The notes under the pieces were generated by a model. The model saw only the letters and a program-made list of their open reading frames with translations. It was not told the DNA's origin and did no database searches. Shown one piece after another: positions 12,456-22,546 of a DNA stretch of 64,000 nucleotides. The stretch spans positions 9,594,001-9,658,000 of the forward strand of contig OX467088.1 in the NCBI GenBank assembly GCA_950106755.1. The letters are read 5' to 3'. The position numbers and the translations under genes are program-made. Each line of letters starts with the position of its first letter. Position 1 is the first letter of the stretch. This DNA comes from Climacium dendroides. Taxonomy: Eukaryota > Streptophyta > Bryopsida > Hypnales > Climaciaceae.

Positions 12456-13920
12456 TTAACCTATTTGCACCGCTGGCGTGGCGAATCGGTTATCTAAGAC
12501 ATACCTTCCTACCGTGAGGATCTGGGGTCGTTGGGAGACACTCCAACGACAAAATGACGCAGCACAGAAGTATTCCACACGCAAGAGTAACGTCGCATGC
12601 ACGAGAACAGTGCCTCGTCTTAGGGGCTGTTCGCATGGCCAAGCCCGACCCGACCTGCAGGGCAGCACAGGGGGGTCCGCATGGGAACTTTGGTAGCCCG
12701 CAACCGGATGTGGAGGTCGGGTTCCTCCCTCTCTCCACCCTCCTTGAAAGGAGGAAGTTCAAGCCCGCTCTCCTTCCCATCAACTCGACCTTCTAAATAA
12801 ACACATAATTATCTGCCACTTGTCTCCTTGTCCTACTAAAGTTCAAGCTATAGTTCAATCTTACTTTGGGGTTAGTTCGCATGTTTGTCTCAAACTTTAT
12901 TTTACTTAAGTAATATCTTTGTTTTTATTATCTCTCTTTCTCTTTGGAGTTTTGGGTTGGGAATTTTTTGCTTGAGTTTGCAAAAATGGACCCAAACGAT
13001 TTGCTTTCTCAAGGCAACACCTTGCTTGGTGAGTTTTTAGATTTCAATTGAGTGCTACAAATACTAAATTAATACCTAATTGTACCAATATAGTAAAGAG
13101 AAGATAAAGGTTGTCACATCACAATATCAAGCAAAATACCACCTAATATTACTAGTACATGGAGAGAGACTAGAAATTATTACATCAAAGACTATGTTTC
13201 GAAAAATATACGTCTAAAGTTTAAATTGACAAGGGAACTAATGAGCAGCAGGGTAGAGAAGAAGAGCACTCACAAATCCGAAATGGAAAATTAAAATTAG
13301 TTAACTGGGTAAAAAAAGCAGTCAAACTAACTTTAAACTAGTTAAACAGGAAGTCTGACTACAGTTATGCTTGGAGCTCCGTTGAGCACCCGGAAGCCTG
13401 AGCACTGGGGGACCCGACCTGGGCATCAGGTAGCCCGACCTCCACATCGGGGTCGGGCCCCCCATGCGATCAGGCTCTTATCCTTCTTGTGTACATAAAC
13501 TCACAGGACGTAGCTGCGGAGACGCCATAGCTCGAGAGTCCGCAACCAACAGATGCGCAAAGCTAGGACGCAGAGAGGGCAAGAGCAGAAGAGTTGTAAG
13601 TTAGAGGCTGGGTCCGAGTTCCTTTCTGTCTACTTGAATCAATGGCTATGTGTCTTGAGCATTGACAGAGTGTCGAATGTGGACCTTCTTTTCAATTAAT
13701 AAATGGAACTTCTGTGTGCAATAGAGCGCCGCGAAATCCGAGCTGCAAGAAGATCGAGCAAACTCATCTGGAGTCTGAGACAGACCGGCTGCAACACCGA
13801 GTAAATCAAAGCGGGGACAAGGGCCGTCTAGGAGCCTGGAACGAGGGTGGGGCGTGCAGCTGTGGCCAGGAGTGTGGACGTGGTCCTGGTTGCAGCCGCC
13901 CCACGTGAAGGAGAATCTTG
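12456..13920. other. Two GC-rich islands in AT-rich DNA
   Basis: 12,456-12,796 and 13,380-13,920 are visibly GC-rich. They share the word CCCGACCTCCACATC in opposite orientation (around 12,705 and 13,435) together with other ACCCGACC words, so they may be inverted fragments of one repeat. ORFs exist in several frames, which is expected in GC-rich DNA, and none has a recognisable product. The stretch between them (12,800-13,380) contains a short plus-strand frame starting at ATG 12,987 (MDPNDLLSQGNTLLGEF) that soon stops. Confidence 0.4.
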
Positions 13921-14361
13921 TACGTGGACGACGTGAGGAAGAGGACTGTTTCCTAGTTTCCTAGAGTTGTACAAGCTCTAAAATTACTTATACGTCCAAA
14001 TTGCTCCGGGAAACTGAGTACAATGGTTTCTTGCGGACACCAGCAGAGCGTAAGACCTTCAAAATGAGATGATTTTTTTTCTCCAGACGTACATATTCAA
14101 CCCAATATTTATTTCAGCACTCAAAGCACTTCTAATTTTCTGCCTTTGAGTGCCACTCACTTGCACTCTTTGTCTAAAGTAGCCAATAATTCTGTCCAAA
14201 GTTCCAACCACTTTCTACTTGAAGTGAAAGCATAGATAATTAGAATACACAAGTCACCTGCTAAGAAACTCCTTACATGCATCGGTGGGTGGGAGGAGTC
14301 AATAGGATTGAAATATAGAAAGCACTTTTATATTGCTTCTACATTGTGGAATACACGTAGA

Positions 14362-14457
14362 ACTCCCTCTCCTACTTCCATGCTTACATATCATTGGTGG
14401 CATTGTTCTACTCCCTCTCTTACTTCCATGCTTACAGATCATTGGTGGCATTGTTCT
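14362..14457. repeat. 48-bp tandem duplication
   Basis: Two consecutive copies of a 48-bp unit beginning ACTCCCTCTC (14,362 and 14,410) and containing CATTGGTGGCATTGTTCT. The second copy runs into the left arm of the large palindrome. Confidence 0.7.
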
Positions 14458-14737
14458 TGTCTTTTAGTTGCTTTCTTTGTTCCGAGTGAGCATGTAAAGA
14501 GACCCCAAGTGTCCATGGTTGTCATACTGAACAAGTTATTGTTCATTTCTTGTCCTGTAGGATGAGTTATTATTCATCAAATGTACCTCTTAAGTACATT
14601 TGATGAATAATAACTCATCCTACAGGACAAGAAATGAACAATAACTTGTTCAGTATGACAACCATGGACACTTGGGGTCTCTTTACATGCTCACTCGGAA
14701 CAAAGAAAGCAACTAAAAGACAAGAACAATGCCACCA
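14443..14737. repeat. Perfect 144-bp palindrome with 7-nt spacer
   Basis: The arms 14,443-14,586 and 14,594-14,737 are exact reverse complements, separated by CTCTTAA. Both arms derive from the LINE endonuclease fragment on the minus strand just to the right (14,594-15,050), so an inverted duplication of that fragment made the palindrome. Perfect identity means it is recent, maintained by conversion, or an assembly or library artefact. Confidence 0.95.
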
Positions 14738-15050
14738 TGTGTTGTATGATAGAAAAGATCCACATGCATACTCCACCTTTTCCAACCCCTTCCTCACCCA
14801 TATTATAGCCATAGCCAATTGATGCTTCTTTGCATAGAAAGTTGACCCATGGTCAAACAAACTGCCCAAACTTCATTAAATTATCACTTCTAAGTCTATA
14901 CTTCATTAAATTATCACTTCTAAGTCTATGTTCTTGAAAGCAAAGAACATTCACACTAGATTTTAGGGACCAATAGTAATTCTTGATTTTATCTACCTTC
15001 AATGGGCAATTTGTACCTTGAAAGTTTTGTGTGAGTATTGTCACTTTCAT
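14594..15050 (-). pseudogene. LINE ORF2 5' fragment, endonuclease domain
   Basis: The minus-strand frame starting at ATG 15,050 reads MKVTILTQNFQG, then a lysine-rich stretch and VLCFQEHRLR. This is the typical start of an APE-type endonuclease of non-LTR retrotransposons (TxNxxG, then QEHRLR with the metal-binding glutamate). After a 30-bp in-frame tandem duplication (YRLRSDNLMK) and a stop codon, the frame continues through SIGYGYNMGEEGVGKGGV, the next conserved endonuclease stretch. It then ends in the palindrome. Reverse transcriptase is missing, so the copy is dead. It begins one base after the stop of the upstream ORF, a LINE-like ORF1/ORF2 arrangement. Confidence 0.65.
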
Positions 15051-15051
15051 A

Positions 15052-15669
15052 TCAAAGATTTTGAGAGGGGTGAAACAACAGTGGCCCTCTAATGGCCTCT
15101 CTATCTGGCGTACCCCACTGATGAGGAACCTCCACCCTCTGATCTGCTGGGGGTATTGCGCTGTGCCAAAAGTAGAGAAGACCTAAGCGACCTCTACATT
15201 GTATCTTTGGACCCGTGAGACGCCCCAGTTGAGGCGTGAGAAACCCACCATTTGGCTGTAGTTCGAAATTGACTCTACACCATTCCATGAATTCAAAGCG
15301 ACTTGCATATGCTCTGGAACTCTGGAAGAGAGTCAAACGAACCTGATGCATTAGGTGGAGTTCGGAGCGTAGAGTCGTAGATGAGGTGGAAACTGGTAAC
15401 AATCTCTCCACCCCATTGAACTCGGTTCTGATTCTATTCAACCCGTCTATCGATATGCCCTCTATGCTGACTAAATGAATGGATTCGGAAGGGGTAAATG
15501 CTACCCCGAGTTTTTGATTCCCGCCGGCCGCCCTTCGGTTGAGCTTGATGTTTTTTTTTTTTTCCTTTTTTGATATAGATGAAGATGGCCAAGGACCTGA
15601 TGAGACGTTCGAAACCACCCCAACTTTTGATTGGAAAACTACCATAGATGGTGTCTCCGGTCTGTTCAT
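15052..15669 (-). CDS. Possible LINE ORF1 remnant, 205 codons
   Basis: An open frame of 205 codons lies immediately upstream of the LINE endonuclease start, with the stop and the next ATG one base apart. The product is basic near its N terminus (KKEKKKNIK), where the DNA has a long A run on the minus strand. I see no zinc knuckle or RRM. The assignment rests on position alone; the frame could be chance in a fairly GC-rich stretch. The open frame may extend to the left of the A run from unrelated DNA. Confidence 0.35.
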   Translation of the reverse strand: MNRPETPSMVVFQSKVGVVSNVSSGPWPSSSISKKEKKKNIKLNRRAAGGNQKLGVAFTPSESIHLVSIEGISIDGLNRIRTEFNGVERLLPVSTSSTTLRSELHLMHQVRLTLFQSSRAYASRFEFMEWCRVNFELQPNGGFLTPQLGRLTGPKIQCRGRLGLLYFWHSAIPPADQRVEVPHQWGTPDREAIRGPLLFHPSQNL

Positions 15670-16314
15670 TGGGACTTGCAGCCGCTTGGACTTCCCAGGA
15701 ACTTATTTAAAACCTCGCATGACCTTCTCCCACCCGTTCCACTCGTACTCCGAAGTGGTAGGTGATCGTAAACCTTCTTCTAACGTGTCGCAAGAATCAG
15801 TCATGACACCTTTACCTTTAGCATTAGAATAGAAAGACCACCAACCTTCTTTGACAACTGAGCTCCCTCTCCATTCGGCGAGCCAGCATTCACCGAACCG
15901 GAGTTGCTCCGTGCTCCGCCACTGATCCCGTCCCTTTGTGCAATTGTGCTACGCCCGCAGGTACAGCGCCTCCTGCCCCGTGAGTCGGTGCTGCGACCTG
16001 GTCCCTGCCCCCTGCCTGATCAGCGAGGTTATGGGCTGACTGTAGCCTGTCCAAGAGCTGGCCGGGAGAAAGAGGAGGCGGCCGAGGGAGCGTTGCCCAG
16101 CCTCGATCTGAAGTTGTTGCAAGTTTCCTGAGGAGTGCTATAGATCTAGAACCTATAGAAAGACACAGATTGAGCGCAGTTACAAAACTTGGACACCACC
16201 GATCTGTGATCAGCGCGCGACGAGCTCACGACGGAGCGGCGGCGGCGCAGGCGCTTCATGGTCGTCCCTCGCAATACAACATCTTTCAGTTCCACCTGCA
16301 CCGGTTTATCTAGT
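15670..16314. other. Downstream flank of the cyclase gene, no gene seen
   Basis: Mixed composition, with a GC-rich patch at 15,880-16,290. It contains no second bacterial-looking gene, so the neighbouring cyclase is not part of a transferred operon. Short ORFs at 15,904-16,131 and 16,146-16,355 have no recognisable product. Confidence 0.5.
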
Positions 16315-18291
16315 TTACAATAAAGTGACTTTGCTGACCACGCGACTATTTCCACTCCTCAGGTTACGATAGCGCGCCATCGCCCATAGAGGGAAGAGCC
16401 GAGGAAATCCGTGATATCGCAGATAGAGAACACGCGGAAATCCTGTGCCCGTAAATCGCTGCTCAGACCATAGACCATCTTTGCGCTGAGTTTGAGCGAG
16501 ATATGCGACCCCGCGTCCGCAAGCTGCATGTTCCACCTCTCCCACCGCCATGAGAGCAAGCAAGGCCCATGCCGTCTGTGTCGCCGTGCTCGGTGCAGGC
16601 TCGTAGCCCCGATAGTCGAGCTTGTAGCTCGTTGCATCCTCGCCCCAGCCGCCGTCCGGGTTCTGGATGGAAAGCAGCCAATCGCGGGCCTTTCTCACCA
16701 TCGAATCGCTCGTATCGACGCCCGCAGCGTTGAGTGAACACAGCACCGACCAGGTGCCGTAGATGTAGTTCATGCCCCAGCGGCCGAACCAGCTTCCGTC
16801 GGGTAACTGATTGCGACGCAACCATTTGATTGCACGCCGAATAGACTCTGACGTTGTGGGACGTTCGCCAAGTTGTGCAAGTAGTGAAAGACAGCGTCCG
16901 GTCAAATCCCCCGTCGGCGGATCGAGCATCGCACTGTGATCGGCGAACGGGATGTTGTTGAGGTAGTGATATGTATTATCGGCATTGAACGCGCCAAAGC
17001 CACCGTCCTCGCTCTGTAGTCCGATGATCCATTCGCTTGCGCGATCAATTGATTCGTCGAATGTCTTGCCACGGTCGCTGCGTACGCGATCCATCGCCAT
17101 CGCGACAACGGCCGTGTCGTCGAGATCGGGATAGTGCGCATTGTTGTACTGGAACGCCCAGCCGCCGGGCCGCACATTCGGACGCTGCACGATCCAGTCG
17201 CCTTTCACGTCGAGAATCTGGAGCGGCTTGAGCCAATCGAGCCCGCGGTTTGCTGCCGCGATTGCTTTCTCGCCGCCGGCTTCAAGCAGCGCATGCGCGA
17301 CCAAGCCGGTGTCCCACACCGGCGAGACGCACGGCTGGCAGTAGGCCTCGTCGTTCTTGACGACGAGCAGCTTGTCGAGCGAGGCGCGCGCGATCTTGCG
17401 GTCTGGATGATCCGGCGGAAACCCAAGCACCGCATACATCTTAACGGAATTTTCCATCGCGGGGTATACTGCGCCAAGCCCGTCGATGCCGTTGAGACGC
17501 TCGGTGACCCACGCAACGCACTTGTCGATGGAGCGCTTGCGCAAATCTTTCGGCATGTAGGGCTCAAGCGCACGTAGGACGATGTCGATGATGCAAAAGC
17601 CGATGAACCAGGACCATTTCTGGTGCGGCGCCTTCACCGGCGCGCCGACTGTCCTGGGGTCCTCATGGAACAGCTCGTCAATCGTGACGCCACGCGGATT
17701 GATTGCTTTAGGCTTGAGCGCCTGAAGCACGAGTAGCGGGACGATCACGGTGCGTGCCCAGAAGGAGATCTTGTCGATGTGGAACGGGAACCAGCGCGGC
17801 AGCAGCATGATCTCGACCGGCATCACCGGCACGCTCTTCCACGGGATCACGCCATAGAGCGACAGCTGCAGGCGCGTAAACACATTCGATTTGACCGCAC
17901 CACCTCGCGCGAGAATCGTTTCGCGTGCCAGCTTCATGTGCGGTGCGTTGACGTCTTCGCCGATCATCTTGAGCGCGAAGTAAGCCTTCACGCTCGAGCT
18001 CATGTTGAAGTCGCCTTCGTGGACCAGCGGCCAGCCGCCATGCGCGCCCTGGATGCGGCGCAGGTAGACGCCGATCTTGCGCTCCAGTTCGAGGTCAGGC
18101 GTCTCCGCTAAGTAGTGCACCATCAGCACGTATTCGGCGGGTATGGAGGCGTCGGTTTCGAGCTCGTAGACCCAGTGCCCGTCCGGTTTCTGCTCTGCGA
18201 GGATGGCGTCGGTAGCGGCGCGGACATGCCCCTCGAGCGAACTCTCAATGGCGGTGCGCGCCGGGGCCGGCGCTGTGAAAGTCTCGGTCAT
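16315..18291 (-). CDS. shc: Squalene-hopene cyclase, alphaproteobacterial type, intact and intronless
   Basis: A single uninterrupted frame of 658 codons encodes a full-length class II triterpene cyclase, which cyclises squalene to hopene/hopanol, normally as a monotopic membrane enzyme. The catalytic acid motif DLDDTA is at residues 389-394. QW-type repeats are visible at QKPDGHW (34-40), QGAHGGW (81-87), QSEDGGF (426-432), QLPDGSW (495-501), QNPDGGWG (543-550) and QRKDGLW (602-608). Segments such as VYLRRIQGAHGGWPLVHEGD and IMLLPRWFPFHIDKIS resemble Rhizobiales hopene cyclases more than the fern 22-hydroxyhopane synthases I know. The gene is much richer in GC, especially at third positions, than its surroundings and has no intron. 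The last residues (about 651-658) look like host-derived read-through. No hpn genes lie beside it. Start chosen at ATG 18,291 because similarity begins soon after. Bacterial contamination is argued against by plant-type repeats on both sides, but an assembly chimera is not excluded. Confidence 0.93.
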   Translation of the reverse strand: MTETFTAPAPARTAIESSLEGHVRAATDAILAEQKPDGHWVYELETDASIPAEYVLMVHYLAETPDLELERKIGVYLRRIQGAHGGWPLVHEGDFNMSSSVKAYFALKMIGEDVNAPHMKLARETILARGGAVKSNVFTRLQLSLYGVIPWKSVPVMPVEIMLLPRWFPFHIDKISFWARTVIVPLLVLQALKPKAINPRGVTIDELFHEDPRTVGAPVKAPHQKWSWFIGFCIIDIVLRALEPYMPKDLRKRSIDKCVAWVTERLNGIDGLGAVYPAMENSVKMYAVLGFPPDHPDRKIARASLDKLLVVKNDEAYCQPCVSPVWDTGLVAHALLEAGGEKAIAAANRGLDWLKPLQILDVKGDWIVQRPNVRPGGWAFQYNNAHYPDLDDTAVVAMAMDRVRSDRGKTFDESIDRASEWIIGLQSEDGGFGAFNADNTYHYLNNIPFADHSAMLDPPTGDLTGRCLSLLAQLGERPTTSESIRRAIKWLRRNQLPDGSWFGRWGMNYIYGTWSVLCSLNAAGVDTSDSMVRKARDWLLSIQNPDGGWGEDATSYKLDYRGYEPAPSTATQTAWALLALMAVGEVEHAACGRGVAYLAQTQRKDGLWSEQRFTGTGFPRVLYLRYHGFPRLFPLWAMARYRNLRSGNSRVVSKVTLL

Positions 18292-18920
18292 CTTAAAGTT
18301 TCTGTTGCTTAAGAATGCTGCACAAATTTGGCTGCTGTGTTGCCGGACCGAATGGCACCTTCGCTGGTCGCCGGCCAGTCACCAAGGTCTATCCCAGTGG
18401 GGCGATGGAGCTTAGATTACGAAAGGCACCAGGTAAAGTCGCCAATCAACAGGTGCAATTGTTTCGCGATTAGATTGCGAGTGATCGATTCACGAGAATT
18501 GGCAATTCTAATTTCACGAAGGCTACTGACAATCACAGATGGTTGTCCATGGTGAGTCAAAGAATCCATCCGAACTTTCAGAGGCTTCAAGACTCCATAC
18601 ATATGGATCCCATTTGTGCTGCTCTGCAAGATCCACGTGATCATGATGTCAGAAAGAAATATTGAATAACACCCATAGCATGTACAACCTCGATGTACGA
18701 AACATGTGCCAGCTAAGCTTATAAGGAAAGGTTACACGTACACTGCTTGAACTCAGATAGCAGGCCGAGGGCTACGACCAATACGCAGCTCACAGGCTAC
18801 TTGTACTATGCAAGTCAAAAATCATACCTGTGGCCACGAGTGCAAGTGAAAATAAGGTACTATAGTCTGCTCTTAAAGACGACCATTTAAGCCTACCCAA
18901 CTCATCATTGACAGTATTAA
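18292..18920. other. Upstream flank of the cyclase gene
   Basis: Intergenic sequence of intermediate composition. I see no bacterial ribosome-binding site worth the name and no clear TATA box close to the cyclase start. Short ORFs here overlap each other on both strands and lack domains. Confidence 0.4.
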
Positions 18921-19405
18921 TAAATATTTCAAGCAACATGTCACCGTTTCCTAGATAGAAGTCGCATTTACAAAATAGTCACTTTTACAGCAGACTACCT
19001 TAGTTCTAAGCAGTACACTAAATAGTATATTTAGTGTTAGCAACACTATTTACGAACCATAACACTAAATAGCATTAACCTTACTAATGTAAATAACATT
19101 AAATCTGATTTCTAACACTAAATGTATTCTATGGTAAATCTGAAATCTGAAAAGGTTTACATTTAGTGTTAGAACACATTAAGAACATAGGAAGGTGAAC
19201 CTGAAGATGGAGGCGGCACATTCAAGTTTAATACTACACTAATTCCTCCAAAGTTGAGATTTAGTGTTATGTGAAGTAGGGTGGTAATTACATTAAATGT
19301 AATCCAACACTAAATATTTCAAGCAACATGTCACCGTTTCCTAGACAGTAGTCGCATTTAGAACATAGTCGCTTTACAGCAGACTACTTTAGTTCTAAGC
19401 AGTAC
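18921..19405. repeat. MITE-like segment between 95-bp direct repeats
   Basis: A segment of about 95 bp starting TAAATATTTCAAGCAAC and ending CTAAGCAGTAC occurs at 18,921-19,016 and again at 19,311-19,405. The stretch between them begins ACTAAATAG right after a TA and contains at least eight words of the form AACACTAAAT or ATTTAGTGTT in both orientations. The same subterminal words occur in the pogo-like element at 52,022-55,552, whose ends are CACTAATAATG. A related non-autonomous element is likely, but its exact ends are not clear. Confidence 0.55.
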
Positions 19406-22400
19406 TGTAGGTGTTGGTTTCACCACCCTGGATTCTCGTGCACTCGGAAGGGCTTGCCTGGTCACAGTCCCATGTGCAGCTAGCTTCGGCTTCAATGGTT
19501 TTGCCATCTGGACAAATCCGAAGACAAATCACAACAAGTACTGCACAGTAAGGGATTCATGTGCAAGTTCGGAGTGGGGAGGCAGGATGAGTTCGACGAA
19601 ATCTGCGTGGTCATGACCATCGCCGACCCAGAGTGAAACCCAAATAGGATAAAATCATAGCAAGATCGAGCTTCAAGGGCACGGTGGATGCACAGACAGA
19701 CAGTGCAAAGTTGAAAGCTCTAGCTAGATATCAGTTTCCACATGCCAAAAGTCCAGTACTGACACGGTCCAAGCCGAGCGATGCAAGACATACCAGCACA
19801 GAAGTCCATGAGGCCAAGCGATCCAAAACCTGCACTGACCCAACAAGAAAGGAGTTCGAGATCTTCGGGAACTCACTTAAAAGTGCAGCATAATTACCAA
19901 ATCGTGAGTCTATTTGTGCCACGAAAGAAGCTGGGCTTCCAGAAACAAGGAGGATCGTGGAACATCTGGAAGCGAAGTCGTCAGTGGAGTCTTATGAAAA
20001 AAGAAAAGGGGTCGGACAGAGGTATCTTGAGCCAGCGCGCATGTCATCGATGAGTCGGTCCTCATACCTTTGATAATCAATGTAAGGTCCTCAACTCAGG
20101 ATCAGAAAGGCCATGAATTCACAAAACCTATACCAGCAACTGGAGATCCAGAAAATCCTGAAGTGGATCAGAATCCACAAGGAGGAGTGCAATTAACGAA
20201 CCGCTGCACCAGCACCGGCACCGTCATAGTGGTAGGCATCCAAGTCGACAATCTCTCCACCATTGTCAGGTTCTGCAAACTCAAAAACAAATCAACAGTT
20301 CCGGAATATATCAAGACTTCACGAATTCATTCTAGGTCAATAATGGGTTCAGGTTCTTCACCACCAACAAATTAAAGCAACATTCATAACCTGTACGTTT
20401 TGCACCTAGATCTACCTGCAGACAACTCGAATTGAAACCAACCTTCGCAACACAAAAGAGGTGGAACGGGTTCAACTCAAAAGAGGTGGAACAACGAAAC
20501 TCGAATCCTTAGCTGGACATCAAGGACAGCGAGATCGATGGGAAGAAGGGCAAACGATGAGAGACAGACGATTAACCTAAAACCATCTTCAGCTTACCCG
20601 CCCCCTTGACTGACACAGCGTCGGTGGCCTCGTGCTGGTCGCCCAAGCTGACCGGCCGATGCAAAAGACCGGCTCATTTTATTTCTTTTTATAAGTGTTG
20701 TTATTATTTCAGGAAAATAGTATGCTTGTATTGTACATATTTGCACTTTTGGCTCTTTGTTATTTTAAGGCTTCATATCATTGAGTGAAACATATTGCAT
20801 GTGTTGATTCAAAAAAATGATAGTTGAACATATAAACTCTTTGAAACCAATAAAAAAAAAGGCCTAGATTTTGCTATATTATTGTTTAACACTAGAAGGA
20901 TGGAGAGGATGTTTGGTTTTCAACTTGAGATGGTCAACCAAGTTTTGTACACATTGAAAAATGGATGATTTTCATCCATTTTGGGGGGGCAACTGTATTG
21001 ATGCTATATTAACATTAATGAGTTAAGTTCTAAACATTTTAGTTGTTTTTAAAATTTTATATGAGGTAGTTTATTAAAAGTGGTACACTATTTAGTGTAG
21101 TTCAATACTTTGAACTTTTTCCCTTAACCCCTAATGACCTAAGCGACCATTTCTAGGTCAATGTACCTCTTTTTGAACTACTTGTTCTCAAATTTTGAGT
21201 TTTTACAAATCAAAATTAATTCTAAAAAATAGACTAGGTTGTGAATCCTATGGTCATAGTTTCATCAAATTTTGAGTTCAACTCTACCTTGTAGAATTTT
21301 TCAAAGTTAAATGATGCAATATAGTTTAGAATTTATTTTTGGGGTTTTTGGATTGGTTGTGGACTGAAAATTTAGTCAACCAACCAATGTGATTCTTGCC
21401 CACCTCATAAAACAACAAATCCAAGGAATTCAAGGAGAAGACAAGTGTCCCATTCTTTTTTTTCTTACGAACACTACTCTCATTACAATGACCACCATCC
21501 ATTGCAAGCTCTGCCAAGAATTGAAAAATGCTTAGAATGTGTGAAATTTGTACATGTACATTCTAAACTCTCTTATCTTTCATTAAGCACAAAAGGGGAT
21601 CATTTCAAAATATTCTTACAAAGATATGCTCCTTCAAAGTTTGTTGCCTTGTATTTCCATTGACTGAAATAAAACTTCAAACTTAAATATCTCCTAAATA
21701 GTGTTTTCAAATAATTTGAAATTTGAAGTTCTCATTTGCAATATGAAATTCAAGATCCTATCCATTCTATTCAATCTCAAGAAAAAATTGAGCAAAAAAA
21801 TTGCTCAAATTCTTGACAATTTTGGCCCATTTTGAAAGTACAACCCCCTTGGGTCATTAGGGGTTAAGATTTGATATTGACATTGATTACAATTTCTTTT
21901 GACTTTTTAGCTAAACTAACAAAATGAAGTGTGGTTTCTATTCTACTAGAGAATTTTGATTATTTCCTTAAAATAACCATTTTACATAACATTGTTAACA
22001 AGGCATATTGCTTCCCTTGTGTAGGAGGTATAATCCCTCCCTAGATGCATGGGAAGGATTTAGTTATAATGTAAAGAAAGCAATTGGCTAGTTCAAAGTC
22101 ATTGTTGATCAAACTTTGTGAGGAACTGTCAAGTTTGAGTAAAGTCACGGACTCTGTCCTTTAGGGGTTAATAGGGTTTAGAATGTTTAGTATTCAAAGG
22201 AAAGAATACATCAACGTTACAAAATCACTGGTCACAGGTCCACTGGGCGTAACATGCACCCAGCTAAAAATACCGAATGAAAACATCCCTCTTGGATTCC
22301 AATAGACTGCGGTGGCCAGTATTATCTCCCAACATTCTCTCATATTGAACAGTGAATATCTTACAAAGAGTTATTCTCAAAATGGTGCTCACTTCTAATT

Positions 22401-22546
22401 TCTACTTCTAAATTTCACAAAAAGACTAGTACATAAGAGGTGTTGTTATTGTTGTTGTCGTCGTCGTCTTCTCTCCTGGAATATGATGAGAGACTTCAGC
22501 GTGAAGTACAGAACGGAGATGCTTGCATCCATGTGGGCACACACAT
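19406..22546. other. Intergenic, no recognisable gene
   Basis: 19,406-20,660 is of mixed composition, with ORFs of 60-101 codons (for example 20,070-20,375) that match nothing I know. 20,660-22,546 is AT-rich and resembles the duplicated blocks in style. It repeats the word TTAGGGGTTAA or its complement at about 21,126, 21,861 and 22,158. Confidence 0.4.

Noticed and set aside
13614..13920. LTR end plus gag leader
   Set aside because: Composition suggests a retroelement leader, but no primer-binding site, second LTR or gag motif could be shown.
16463..17577. Overlapping ORFs of 90-147 codons on both strands inside the cyclase gene
   Set aside because: They are shadow frames typical of GC-rich coding DNA; the 658-codon cyclase frame explains the region.
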